Part shown: positions 50,801-62,834 of the stretch, in pieces
Position numbering within the stretch: the first letter of the stretch is position 1
Layout of the letters: each line of letters starts with the position of its first letter
From: Glycine soja
Taxonomy: Eukaryota; Streptophyta; Magnoliopsida; Fabales; Fabaceae
DNA: 64,000 nucleotides
Direction: 5' to 3'
NCBI RefSeq assembly: GCF_004193775.1
Contig: NC_041019.1
Location: 16,029,020-16,093,019 of the forward strand
Made by a program: the position numbers and the translations under genes
Notes under the pieces: generated by a model
Database searches by the model: none
Told to the model about the DNA's origin: nothing
Seen by the model: the letters and a program-made list of their open reading frames with translations, nothing else

Positions 50801-51239
50801 AATCTGTGGCATATTTCCCTGACAAAACTCACGATTTTCGTTTAAGTATGCAACAAAGACAGGTGTGCTCAGCAAAAAGTGTGAAAAAAGTAAAAAAGAT
50901 GCCTATTTCAAGCCAAGTAGAGATTTTCTGAAGAGCACGATTGTTCTAAAGTAAGTTTTATTTTCCTATTAATTATAAATAGAATAGTGGAAGTATTCGT
51001 TAATTAGTTAAGTTATCTTGTTATATTTCGAAAATAACAACTCTAAGCGAGTCAGTGAGAGTGGAAGAGACCTCCTGGCTTGGGAAGAGTGTGAAGAACA
51101 TCACAGGAGTTTCAATTTGTAATTGTTCCTTTCCCTTGTTCGATCTCTATACTTCTTGTTGTAATTTTATGCATCTCTGAACAGTCGGTAATTAAATCAA
51201 GTAGCGGAAAAAGAATTCTTACTGCAACCCCATGCATTT
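47861..51239. other. AT-rich intergenic DNA
   Basis: No gene or RNA was recognised. Confidence 0.45.
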
Positions 51240-51651
51240 GACAACACCATTTTCTACGTGGTTGTAACATAATGTGCACTGTTCCATTTATAGCTAGGTG
51301 TTAAGTTTATGGTACTTGGTTATTACGTGGTGATAACTAATAACTCCACGGTTTGTTTATTGCTAGGTGGAGATTAGCAAATTTTACGTGTAACTTTGCT
51401 TTTCCTTAACTGTCAATTAGAATAGTTTTTATTATATTATATTGTATGCAATATGCCTATAAAAGGCCACAGGTTGTGTACGTTGAATATAAGTGAATCA
51501 AATCAAGTTAGTGAGTGAAATCAAGTTAGTAAAATTAAAGCCTCTTTCCTCTATTAAGCGCGTGAGTATTGGGAGAAAATTTTCACTCTCATATTTCCGC
51601 TTCCGCTGTGAGAGTATTGTGCGGTTTTTTGTTTTACTAGTTCACCGATAA
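51240..51651 (+). repeat. Possible 5' LTR of the copia element
   Basis: Contains a TATA box in 'gcctataaaaggcc' (about 51453) and an R/U5-like stretch. It ends in 'caccgataaca', followed 11 bp later by a degraded primer-binding site. The left boundary is a guess. The 1.5-kb gap to gag is unusually long, so the link to the pol region is tentative. Confidence 0.4.
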
Positions 51652-51660
51652 CAACTCCAA

Positions 51661-51673
51661 CTCGTATCAGCGC
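51661..51673 (+). other. Degraded copia primer-binding site
   Basis: 'ctcgtatcagcgc' differs at two places from the initiator-methionine tRNA site TGGTATCAGAGC used by plant copia elements. Confidence 0.4.
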
Positions 51674-53148
51674 TCTCTCTTAGAATTAATGTATTATGTG
51701 AGAAACATATGAATTAGGTAAGAATTAATAAATAAATAATTAATAAAATAATTAATAATTAAGGATTAAATTATAATTGGACTAAATAAGAGAAATTTCT
51801 AAAGATAATATTACTTGAAACAAGGTTGAGGTTAATACTCACTCACGTGAAACAAGGTTGGTCCTCTTCCTGACAGAAAAGTTATCTCTTCTCATCTATA
51901 GCCATCACAAAAATGCAGAGAGGTAGAAGAATAGTCAATAGAGTGAAATCTTGTTTCTCTTTTCTTCCGAGGAAAACCAAAGTGCACCAGAGAGAAGTCT
52001 TCCTATGAAAAAAGGTATGCATTATTTGTTTTATTTATCATGTGTGAGAATCATAGGTTTTAAGATTCTGTTGATTTTCTATGATTGTTAATCTAGAAAA
52101 TCCTTAATTGTTTTTACATGTGGGATCAGAGAGCATGTATTATGAAATTTATGATTCTTCAAAACTGATTTATTTTCTCCCAATTATGCATGAACCTTAA
52201 TTATAAAATTTGGGAACTTTTTTCCACTGCAAGTATGAAATTTTATATTGAAAAAGAAAATCAATTAAATTTATTTTCAAATCACAAGTATGAATACTTA
52301 AAATTATATTATTTTGTTTGTATTTAATGAGAAAAGAATTGTGATGTTTGTACATATTAAATTTGGAGAAAGATTTCAAATTTGTATTTTTGTGCAATCT
52401 AATTTGATTAGATGATAATGGTGGTGGTGTTGGTATTGTTTTTTCCTTTAACATACTCTGACTTTTCCAATTCTTTGAAAAGCCCGCATGTTTCCTATTC
52501 GAATTGCTATTTGCAAACTCCATTTTGCTATTCTCAATCCCACTTGTTCATTTTTTTTTTCCGAATACTATTGTTAAACGTGATTAAAGGATTGAAAGTT
52601 TATGTTCTACAATTAAATTAACGTGAATGCTTTGAAATTGTCAGTAGTAGTAAATATATATATATGCGCTGCATATTTCCTTGAACGTGTTTGAATGCAA
52701 AAGACAAATAAATGTGAATGTTATTTTATGGCCTAGAATGAAATTAATATAATGGCTATGAATTGTTAATAGCAATAATTATGTGCAGGGCATATATTTG
52801 GTTGGAATTAAATGTATGATGAATTTGTTAGTCACCAAAGTGGCCAAATTTATAAGGTTATTTAATTCCAAATTAATGATTATTTCAATTACTCATAGAA
52901 TAATGGATGCTAAATTATATAATTATTGGTTTATGGATAATTGGAATTCATTGTTATAAAGCATTTATGGATCGCCTAAAGGTTGATTAGTTGTTCTTAT
53001 AATTAATGAATATAATTGTAGGCGATTTGTGTGTATCATTAGTTTTATTTACATACCCAAAGGAAATAGATACTACTAATTGGTGCATATTTAATTGTCA
53101 AATAATGTTAAGAATTTTATTAGTTTGATGGTTTGATGGTTCGCGTTA
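51674..53148. other. Leader / spacer before copia gag
   Basis: AT-rich, no gene recognised. A direct repeat 'tttgatggttcgcgt' occurs at 53134 and 53169, bracketing the point where the gag reading frame begins and suggesting a deletion or slippage at the gag 5' end. Confidence 0.5.
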
Positions 53149-55357
53149 ATGAGTACACTGACCACCATGAAGTTTGATGGTTCGCGTACTATGCATGAAC
53201 ATGCCATTGAGATGACAAACATTGCAGCAAGACTTAAGACCTTGGGAATGGCTGTGAATGAGAACTCTCTTGTTCAATTTATTCTAAACTCATTACCGTC
53301 TGAGTATGGCCTGTTCCAAATGAGCTATAATACCATGAAAGATAAATGGAATGTGCATGAATTGCACAATATGTTAGTTCAGGAAGAAACGAGGCTTAAG
53401 AATCAAGGAAGCTCCTCAGTCCATTATGTAAGCCACTGAGAGAATCAAGGAGCTGGAAAAAGATTTATGAAGAAGCATGATAAAGACAAAGGGCCATTAA
53501 AGATCAATGAAGGTCCTGTGCAAATCCAGAAGAAGGCATCAAAGAGAAACAATTGTCATTTTTGTGGAAAATTTGGACACTTCCAGAAGGATTGCCCAAA
53601 GCGTAAGTCTTGGTTCAAAAAGAAAGGTGAGCTTAATGCTCTTGTATGTTTTGAATCAAACTTAACTGAAGCTCCCCATAATACATGGTGGATTGATTCT
53701 GGATGTACGACTCATTTTTCTAATACTATGCAAGGATTCCTTACAATCCAGACCATAAGCCCAAATGAGAAGTTCATCTTCATGGGGAATAGAGTGAAAG
53801 CTCTAGTGGAAGCAGTTGGGACTTATCATTTAAAACTCGACATTGGACATCATTTAGATTTACTGGAAACTCTTTATGTACCTAGTCTATCTAGGAATTT
53901 AGTTTCATTATCTAAACTTGATGTTACTAGATACTCTTTTAATTTTGGTGATGGATGTTTCAGTTTATTTAAGCATAATCATCTCATTGGTACTAGAGTT
54001 CTTTGTGATGGTTTATATAAATTGAAATTAGATGGTTTGTATGTTGAAACCGTTTTAACTCTGCATCATAATGTTGGCACTAAACGAAGTTTAGTGAATG
54101 AACGATCTACTTTCTTGTGGCATAAACGTTTAGGTCACATTTCTAGAAAAAGGATGGAAAGATAAAGAATGAAATTCTTCCTGATCTAGATTTTACAGAT
54201 CTAAATATTTGTGTGGATTGTATAAAGGGAAAACAAATAAAACATACAAAGAAAGGAGCTACAAGAAGCACTCAGCTTCTTGAAATTGTACATACTGATA
54301 TTTATGGACCTTTTGATGTTAGTTCTTTCGGAAAGGAAAGATACTTTATCACCTTTATTGATGATTATTCACGTTACAATTATGTCTACTTACTGCATGA
54401 GAAATCTCAGGCAGTGAATGCCTTAGAAATTTACTTAAATGAAGTAGAAAGACAATTAGATAGAAAGGTGAAAATTATTAGATCTGTTAGAGGTGGTGAG
54501 TATTACGGAAGATACGATGAAACTGGGCAACACCTAGGTCCATTTGCTAAGCTTCTTCAAAAACGTGGCATTTGTTCGCAATATACAATGCCTGGTACAC
54601 CACAACAAAATGGTGTATCAGAAAGGCGTAATATAACTTTAATGGATATGGTTAGGAGTATGTTAATCAATTCAACTTTACTCGTATCTTTGTGGATGTA
54701 TGCCTTGAAAACTGCCATCTATTTGTTGAACAGGGTTCCTAGTAAGGCAGTTCCATAGACACCTTTTGAACTGTGGACAAATAGGACACCTAGTATAAGG
54801 CACCTGGATGTTTGGGGTTGCCAGGCAGAAATAAGAATTTATAATCTGCAAGAAAGAAAATTGGATGCAAGAACAATCAGTGAATATTTTATTGGTTATC
54901 TAGAAAAGTCAAAGGGATATGTGTTTTATTGTCCTAATCATAGTATGAGAATTGTTGAAACTGGAAATGCAAAGTTAATTGAAAATGATGAAATTAGTGG
55001 GAGTACAGTTCCACGAGAAGTGGAAATTAAAGAAGTTAGAGTGCAAGTCCCTTTAGCTTGTGCCTCTAGTAGTAAGGTGATTGCTCCTTTAGTTATTGTT
55101 GTGGAAGCAAAGCTACCATGATAATTCACCAAGATGTTTTGATGATGCCAAAGCTCAAAGAGTTGTTTCAAGATTAAAGAATGAAGTATTCAAGATTCCA
55201 CTCAAAGATTCAAGAATCAAATGAAGAAATCAAGAAGCATCAAGCCAAGTCAAAGTAGGTAGTAAAAAGTATGTTTCAAAAAACATCAAATAACACACTT
55301 TTTGTTTGAAAAAGGATTGTCTGAAATCTTCTAAGTTACCAGAGTTTTTACTCTCTG

Positions 55358-55592
55358 GTAATCAATTACCATTTGGTAGTAATCGATTACCAATGACCAG
55401 GATGGTTTTCAAACTGGTTTCAGTGCTTTGCAATGTTCCAAAATGATTTTCAAATAATGTAATCGATTACACTATATTAGTAATCGATTACAAGTGAATC
55501 TGAACGTTGGAATTCAAATCCAATTGTGAAGAGTAACAACTTTTAATAAAATACATTGTGTAATCGATTACACCATTATGGTAATCAATTAT
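55358..55592. repeat. Three pairs of GTAATCGATTAC palindromes in solo LTR
   Basis: Starts at 55358/55379, 55459/55480 and 55560/55581. Every pair is 21 bp apart. Some copies carry one or two mismatches (ATCAAT for ATCGAT). Confidence 0.9.
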
Positions 55593-55615
55593 CAGTGAAT
55601 GTTTTTGAAGAAAAT

Positions 55616-55637
55616 GTTAAGAGTTATAACTCTTAAC
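55616..55637. repeat. Perfect 22-bp palindrome in solo LTR
   Basis: GTTAAGAGTTA followed directly by its complement. The same palindrome occurs at 58862-58883 and 63809-63830, about 30-65 bp from the TATA box in each LTR. Confidence 0.9.
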
Positions 55638-57888
55638 ATGGTTTTCTCAAAAGGTATCAAGGTTCTATAAATATAAGACCTTGGCCCGCATTTTACACAC
55701 ACAATAACACAGAAAAACACATTTGATTACACAGAACTTTCCACTGCTTTTCTCTTGCAAAACCTTTGCCAAATTCATTCTAAGTTTTTGTTCAATCTTT
55801 CCTTGAAGAAAGGAAAATTCTGCAAAAACAAAAATTGTGCTATCCTTTTGTTTTTCTCTTCTTCTTCTTTCCTTCTCCCTCTTGCCAAAAGAATTCAAAG
55901 AACTAACCGTCTAAGAATTCTTTTGATACCCCAAACAAAGAATTCAAAGAACTAACCATCTGAGAATTCTTTTCCCAAACACAGAATTCAAAGAACTAGC
56001 CGTCTAAGAATTCTGTGTAAGAAGCGGGTAGCTTCTTGGTTGTGATAGTGAACACAAGGGAGGGTACATCCTTTGTGGTTCGCTTCAAGTAGAGGGTACA
56101 TTTACTTGGTTGTTCAAAGAGAACAAAGGAGGGTACATCCTTTGTGGCTTTTTGCTTGTAAAGGATTTTTACAAGGAAAAGAAATCTCAAGAGGTTGCTT
56201 GAGGACTAGATGTAGGCATGGGTCGTTGCCGAACCAGTATAAAACTTGTGTTTGCTTTCTTCTTCCCTACGCTCTTTACTTTTCCGCTGTGCACTTTTTA
56301 TTTCCACTTTACTTTTGTCTAAGTTATTGTTTCTGTTCTTTACTTTCTCATAACTTAGTATTAAAGCCTAATTGAATCTAGTAACATTAAGAAGGATACA
56401 TTTTTAATTAGTCAAGACATGTTCTTAGTTAATTCAACCCCCCCCCTTCTTAATTATTCTAAGGCCACTTGTTCCAACAATTGTTACAAATAGTAATGAA
56501 GAAGAACAACACAATAATGAGCCCATGATACATAATGAATCTATTGTGGAAGAACCGCAAGAAGTAGTATTAAGGAGGTCTCAAAGAGAAAGGAGACCAA
56601 CTATTTTAAATGACTATGTGGTATACTTACATGAAATAGAAACAAACTTAAGCATTAATGATAATGATCAAGTTTCATTTTCACAAGCTGTTAGCTTTGA
56701 TAATTCTGAGAAGTGGTTAAATGCCATGAAAGAAGAGATAAATTCCATGGAACATAATGGTGTTTGGGACCTTGTATAATTACCAAAGGGCTGTAAGAGA
56801 GTTGATTGTAAGTGGGTCTTCAAGACTAAACATGACTCTTGTGGCAACCTTGAACGTTACAAGGCTAGACTTGTTGCTAAGGGATTTACTCAGAAAGATG
56901 ACATTGATTATAAAGAGACGTTTTCACTGGTCTCACGAAAGGATTCTTTCAGGATTATCATGGCATTGGTAGCCCATTATGACTTGGAGCTATATCAGAT
57001 GGATGTGAAAACTGTCTTTCTTAATGGAGATTTAAAGGAGAATGTTTATATGGACCAACCAATGGGGTTCTCAGTTGAAGGAAAGGAACATATAGTGTGC
57101 AAATTAAAGAAATCAATATACGGTCTTAAGCAAGCTTCCCGCCAATGGTATTTGAAGTTTAATGATACCATTGTTTCCTTTGGATTTAAGGAAAATACTA
57201 TTGATCAGTGTATATATTTGAAGGTCAGTGGGAGTAAGGTTATTTTTCTAATCCTGTATGTTGAAGATATATTGCTTGCAACTAATGATCTTGGTCTTCT
57301 TCATGAGACTAAGAAGTTTCTTTCTAGTAACTTTGAAATGAAGGATATGGGTGAGGCAAGCTATGTGATAAGGATAGAAATATTCTGAAATAGATCACAA
57401 GGATTGTTAGGCTTGTCTCAGAAAGCATATATCAACAAATTACTAGAGAGATTTAGGATGGAAAAGTGCTCAGCATCTCTCGTTCCAATTCAGAAAGGAG
57501 ACAAATTTAGTCTCGCACAATGTCCTAGAAATGATCTAGAATGAAAACAAATGGAAGCAATTCCATATGCATCAGTTGTTGGGAGTATTATGTATGCTCA
57601 TATCTATACTCAACCAAACATAAGCTTTGCAACTGGAATGTTAGGAAGATATGAAAGTAATCCAGGAATGGAACATTGGAAAGCTACAAAGAAAGTTCTG
57701 AGATACTTACAGGGAACAAAAGATCACATGCTTACATATAAGGGGTCTGATCACCTTGAGGTGATTGGATATTCAGACTCATATTTTGCTGGATGTGTGG
57801 ATACAAGAAAATCCACTCTTGGCTTTGTATTTCTCTTAGCCGGAGGAGCAATATCGTGGAAGAGTGCAAAACAATCAGTTGTTGCTGC

Positions 57889-59401
57889 TGTTGGATCAAG
57901 TGGCCTCGAAATAATTAAGAATGAGCGGTTGAATTAATTATGAACGTGTCTTGACTAATTAAAATTTATCCTTCTTAATGTTACTTGATTCAATTAGGCT
58001 TTACTAGTAAGTTATGCAAAAGTAAAGAACAAAAACAATAACTTAGACAAAAGTAAAGCGGAAATAAAAGTACACAGCGGAAATTAAAGAGTGTAGGGAA
58101 GAAGAAGACAAACACAAGATTTATACTAGTTCGGCAACAACCCGTGCCTACATCCAGTCCCCAAGCAACCACCGGTTCTTGAGATTTCCAATAACCTTGT
58201 AAAATCCTTTACAAGCAAAGATCCACAAGGGATGTACCCTCCCTTGTTCTCTTTGAACAACCAAGTGGATGTACGCTCCACTTGAACTGATCCACAAGAG
58301 ATGTACCCTCTCTTGTTCTCAGTATGACAACCCAAGTAGATGTACGCTCTACTTGTACCACAAAGGATGTACACTCCAATGTGTTAAAACAAAGAATTCT
58401 TTGGCGGTTAGTCCCTTGAATCTTTGTAAGGGAAAACAAAAGATATCTCAGGCGGTTAGTCCTTCGAAATCTTTTGTTTAAAGGGAAAGGGAAGAATCAA
58501 CAGAATTCTCAGGCGGTTAGTCCTTTGAATCTTTTGTCAAGAGGGAGAAGGGAGAATCAAAAGAATTCTCAAGCGGTTAGTCCTTTGAATCTTTTGGCAA
58601 GAGGGAGAAGGGATGAAAAGATAGCACATTTTTATTTTTTGTAGAATTTCCACTTGCTGAAAAACAAAGTTTTGAAACAAAGTGTAGAAAGATTTTTGGC
58701 AAAGAAAAAGCAATGTGCAATGGTTAGAGAAAGATTGTGTAAAAGATTGTTTGGAAGAATATCATATATGTATTAAACGGGTGCCAAAGTCATGCTTTTA
58801 TAGACTCTTCATGTCTGGTCAAAGAAACCATTGGAGGAGTTGTGACTTTAAAGAAAACCATGTTAAGAGTTATAACTCTTAACTTTTTCTTTAAAACTGT
58901 TCACTGCTAATCGATCACCACAAAGGTGTAATTGATTACACAATGTGTTTTATGAAAAATTGTGACTCTTCACAATTGGATTTGAATTCCAACGTTCAGA
59001 TTCACTTGTAATCGATTACTAATATAGTGTAATCGATTACACTATTTGAAAATCATTTTGGAACATTATAAATTATTTGAAAACATTTTGAAAACCAAAC
59101 TGGTCACTGGTAATCGATTACTGATAACTGGTAATCAATTACCAGAGAGTAATCACTCTGGCAACTTAGAAAATTTGAGAAAATTCTTTTGTAAAACAAA
59201 ATTGTGCTATTTGGTTTTTGAAAAAATCTTTTAATACTTATCCTATATGAAGTCTTGACTTGTTGCTTCTTGATTGCTTCTCTTGAATCTTGAATCTTGG
59301 ATTGGATTCTTGATGCTTGATCTTGAAGTCTTGAATCAATCACTTTGGCTTTTGGCATCATCAAAATTGCTTGGTTCATCATCATGAAACTTGCTTTTAC
59401 A
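57889..59401 (-). repeat. 3' LTR (1513 bp) of the minus-strand element
   Basis: Plus-strand ends are TGTTGGATC and GCTTTTACA, i.e. TGTAAAAGC..GATCCAACA on the element strand. TATAAAA is on the minus strand at about 58801-58795. Two internal tandem blocks occur. One is a 'gatccacaagagatgtaccctc' type repeat (58208-58385). The other has 'ggcggttagtcc' four times at about 50-60 bp spacing (58402-58590). Confidence 0.9.
58907..59142. repeat. Three pairs of GTAATCGATTAC palindromes in 3' LTR
   Basis: Starts at 58907/58928, 59008/59029 and 59110/59131. All pairs are 21 bp apart, with the same arrangement as in the solo LTR in the opposite orientation. Confidence 0.9.
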
Positions 59402-59415
59402 ATCTCCCCCTTTTT
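59402..59415 (-). other. Polypurine tract
   Basis: The minus strand AAAAAGGGGGAGAT lies directly before the 3' LTR start TGTAAAAGC. Two similar purine blocks occur further inside, near 59483 and 59569. Confidence 0.9.
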
Positions 59416-59843
59416 GATGATGACAAACCTGAAATCAAGAAACGCATACAAGCTCTATCTTCTAATCGATCACGCACATTATTCTCCCCCTTTGTTTTTG
59501 AGTTTAAGCTTTACTTGAAATTAAGTTATTTAATTATATGAGTTCTTGATTTAATCCCAACTTTCTCTCCCCCTTTGGCATCAACAAAAAGCCAAAGTGC
59601 GTATAGACACATAAAATCATACATTCATCCATAATCATCCAAGCAAGGAAGACAATAATGCATACATAAACTAAGAAAGTATGATAATAATTCATTCATA
59701 AACTATAACGTCAGATAATTTAGAGAGTCATTCAAGATAACTAAATTAAAACAACTAAATTAGAAAGTAACATACTAATAAGTGTTTCAAAACATAGCCA
59801 AATACACGGCTAGAAATCAAAATACTAATAATAATAGTAATGT

Positions 59844-60953
59844 CTAAACTAATGGTGGTGGTGGAGGTAAAACAAGGCAGTCGCGAATAATGGTGACATC
59901 TTCTTCAACCTTTACAATTGTTGAGTTCATCTCCTTGAATCGTGTGTCCACTTGACGTTCCAAGGAGTCAAACCTCTCACCAACATAGGTTTGAAGTCCA
60001 TCAAACCTGTCCTAAATACTCTGAAGGAGAGAAGAGTCCCCTTCAATCGGTATGTGTCCTTCATCATCATTTGATTCAACACCCTTTTTTACCCAAGAGC
60101 CATCACGCTCTTTGCGGTAACCAAAGGAGGCAACCACAGTAGCACTGATTAAGAAAGATCTCTTGATTGGAACATAAGGTTCAGAATCAAGAGGGATTTT
60201 AAAATGTTGAAGGAACAAAGTGTCTAAGTGAGGATAGGGCAAAAGAGCATTTAATCGCAATGCCTTATGCATGCGATATCGGACTAGATGTGCCCAATCA
60301 ATTTGTCGGCCGGTATGAAAGGCCCACATGACTATTAGATCTTCTTCAGAAACCAGTGCAAGGTTTGAAGATCTGGGGAGTAAGATATGAACAATTAGAT
60401 AATGGAGGATGTGGCTTTCAAGAGCCAATGAACCGGTAAGTAGCCTTTTGGTCATATCCGCTTGGATGGTGCAAACCAACCGGTGGGCATCATGCACAGA
60501 AAAATCAAACTTCCAATCATCATCCAGTGCACCTTCAAATGGTACACCGTCACTAGACAATTGGGTCAAATCATAGAAGAGGGATTGGTCAATGACCATC
60601 TTTATCCCATAGACCTCTGAAATCAAGGTACTTTCTTGAATTTCAAGGTTAGAATAAAAGGCTTTTACCAATTCAGAATACACAGGCAGTTTTAAAGACA
60701 TAAAGGGAATGGGATTTGAGTTATGAAATGCTTGAATGCATTCAAAACTCTCATCAGAAAAGAAATCCATATCTATGAACTTAGGGTCAATGATAGAATG
60801 AGAGGAGAAAAGGTTTGTGTACCGTATACATTGTTCTTCCGATGAGAACGACGAGGAGGAGGAAATGGAGGAAGAAATTGGAGTATCTTAAGCCTCGGAG
60901 TGCCGTTGGCTTCTACTCGAAGAACCTTTGCGCTTCTTTGATGGTTCCGCCAT
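59844..60953 (-). pseudogene. ORF2: putative plant transposon protein with NLS and coiled-coil tail
   Basis: 370 codons in one frame from ATG 60953 to TAG 59844-59846, broken by a TAA at codon 22 and a TAG at 60014-60012. The N-terminus MAEPSKKRKGSSS holds a basic nuclear-localisation-like motif, then a long serine run. The central part includes MVIDQSLFYDLTQLSSDGVPF, YLIVHILLPRSSNLALV and LIVMWAFHTGRQIDWAHLV. I recognise this as the domain often labelled 'putative plant transposon protein' in legume repeats. The C-terminus (RFDGLQTYVGERFDSLERQV) looks coiled-coil and ends in PPPPP. It sits where pol should be, on the same strand as gag. Function unknown. Confidence 0.8.
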
Positions 60954-61153
60954 ATGAGAGACTTATTCGAAATTTCAATTGGTTGAAATGAAAGAGAATG
61001 AAAAAACATGAATTTTGGGCTTTGTGGGACGTGATTTGGATAAGAAATAAGTTATGGCAGAAAGAAAATTTGGGAATAAGGGTTTCGCGAGAGAGACGAA
61101 GTTGCAGTTTCATGAATTATGAAATTTGAATTTATAAGGACCAGGGACGTGTT

Positions 61154-61234
61154 GTTATCGATTACATCTTTTGGTAATCGATTACACTTAGCCTACCTTG
61201 CTGTAATCGATTACACATTGTGGTAATCGATTAC
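61154..61234. repeat. Two pairs of GTAATCGATTAC palindromes in the internal region
   Basis: Palindromes start at 61154 (one mismatch) and 61174, then at 61203 and 61223. Each pair has 20-bp centre spacing. They lie between ORF2 and gag. Confidence 0.9.
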
Positions 61235-61689
61235 CAGAAAGCATTTTAGGAGAACTAAGTGCTTAATGAATTCTTAGGGTGAAAGGATTTGAAAGGGGTC
61301 AAAATACTTTATATCTAAAAACTCTTATATGAAAATAAATATATATAACATAATAGATTTTTGAAAAACTTTATGAATGACTTTTTAAGCAAGTAATTCA
61401 CATATCATACAAAAAATTATGCAAGAATCATAGACATCATCAAATATTTGTTTTCAAAAAAAACTTCATGCTTTTTAAAAAAAATAACTCAATCAAACAT
61501 ATAAGCAAATATTCACAATCGCAAAAAATCAAGACAAACAAATAAAATTTTGTTAGTCATTATATATCAAGTTAATTTAGAAGAAAACTTTCAACCCACT
61601 TAATTTAAAAGAGAATGATTTTGATGTTACCTTTTTCATGATTTAAGTGCCTAGATCTTCAAAGATGGAAGTCAGACTTTTGCTTTTCG

Positions 61690-62784
61690 CTTAATCTTCT
61701 TGAGAGATGTTCTCATTGCTCTCATAGTCCTTGGATAGAAGGTTTATCTCCTTCTCCGAACCATCGGATGAGTCATTGTCATCCCAAGCAATATACGCCT
61801 TCTTAGATCTTCTTTCTTCATGACTTTTCTTCTCATTCTTCTCGGGCCATGACTCATTTGTGGGGCAGTGTGCTTTATGTGACCGGGTTGATTACACTTA
61901 TAGCATTTAAGTGTTAGGGAACCTTCTTGAGATCTCTTCCCATTGTTGAAATTTTGATGCCTCTCAATTCTTCTATTTTTGACGAATTTATGAAACTTCT
62001 TCACAAAGAGTGAGAAGTCTTCCTCATCTTCTGATTCTTCATCTTCATTTTCCTCTTGCATTGATGAGGAGACTTTTAGTGCTATGCTTCATTTTCTCTT
62101 GTCAGTCTCTTCATTTTAGTTAAGACGTTGAAGTTCCATTTCATGTTCCTGCAGTTTGCCAAAAAGAGTGGCAAGAGACATAGAAGAAAGATCTTTACTT
62201 TCATTAATGACAGTTACCTTGGGCTGCCATTCCCTACTTAAGCATATCAAAACTTTATTAATTAAATCTTCATTAGAAAAGGTTTTTCCTAGGGAGACAA
62301 GGTGATTAACTATGTGTGTGAATCTTTTCTGCATACTTTGGATGTTCTCATTAGTGTTCATCCTAAATAATTCATATTCATGTGTAAGGGTGTTGACTCT
62401 AGATCTTTTCACATCAGTGGTGCCTTCATGTGTAAGTTGGAGAGTATCCCACATCTCCTTTGCATTTGAACAGTTTGACACTCTAAAATATTCATCTATT
62501 CCTAGGGCATAAGTGATAATGTTTTTGGCTTTAAGATTATATTGGACTCTTCTTCTATCCTCTTCAATCCATTTATCTCTAAGTTTTTCTGTTGTTGTGC
62601 TTGTGCTTGCATTTACTATGGTGGGTACATAAGGTCCTATTTCTATTGCTTCCCAAATGTTTAAATCTATGGTTTCAATAAAGATTTGCATTCAGGTTTT
62701 CCAATAGTGGTAACCCTCATCGTTAAAGATAGGTGGCCTATGGATGGAGTTTCCTTCGGGAAATAGAGAATTTGATGAGGCCAT
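61690..62784 (-). pseudogene. Copia-type gag (Retrotran_gag_2) with broken zinc knuckle
   Basis: The start ATG at 62784-62782 follows the PBS by 36 bp and encodes MASSNSLFPEG. A TGA interrupts after GYHYWKT. The frame goes on with MQIFIETIDLNIWEAI, WDTLQLTHEGT, MQKRFTHIVNHL and LSREWQPKVT, typical of the copia gag_2 family. TAA and TGA stops follow near 62116 and 62085. The acidic stretch EENEDEESEDEED precedes CYKCNQPGHIKHTAP, where the final knuckle Cys is lost. After HGP the frame shifts and ends with WDDNDSSDG and a stop near 61690. Gag would form the virus-like particle. There is no pol downstream. Confidence 0.9.
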
Positions 62785-62820
62785 GAATCTTGAAGTTGTG
62801 AAACTTTTCTCAAGAAACCT

Positions 62821-62832
62821 GCTCTGATACCA
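62821..62832 (-). other. Primer-binding site (initiator tRNA-Met)
   Basis: The minus strand reads TGGTATCAGAGC, the perfect copia primer-binding site, two bases after the 5' LTR. Confidence 0.95.
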
Positions 62833-62834
62833 CT

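Larger units (their letters stand above)
55100..56479 (+). mobile_element. Solo LTR, 1380 bp, inserted in the copia element
   Basis: Starts TGTGGAAGC and ends TTCCAACA, flanked by 5-bp duplications ATTGT (55095-55099 and 56480-56484). TATAAAT near 55665 and a U5-like 'gaaccagtataaaac' (56233) are in + orientation. Its sequence is the reverse complement of a relative of the LTRs at 57889 and 62835. No internal region is present, so it arose by LTR-LTR recombination. Confidence 0.92.
53149..57888 (+). pseudogene. Ty1/copia retrotransposon gag-pol, decayed and twice interrupted
   Basis: The order is copia-type (IN before RT). Gag (53149-53439) has LVQFILNSLPSEYGLFQMSY; the zinc knuckle CHFCGKFGHFQKDC is at about 53554-53595. 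Protease WWIDSGCTTHFSN (53690) lies where the catalytic DSG is expected. The integrase region has HTDIYGPF, TFIDDYSRYNYVYLL and PGTPQQNGVSERRN (54290-54630). RT has WVFKTKHDSCGNLERYKARL (about 56815), YQMDVKTVFLNGDL, KSIYGLKQASRQWYLKF and YVEDILLA (57260), where the family has YVDD. RNase H has GYSDSYFAGCVDTRKSTLGF (about 57765). Stops at about 53438, 54163, 54756, 56777, 57387 and 57541 break the frame. A solo LTR sits at 55100-56479, and a second element starts at 57889 inside RNase H. It is not active. Confidence 0.93.

Noticed and set aside
58126..58439. Small frames in LTR repeats (e.g. 82 and 76 codons)
   Set aside because: They come from the short tandem repeats of the LTR and recur in the other LTR. 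There is no sign of coding selection.
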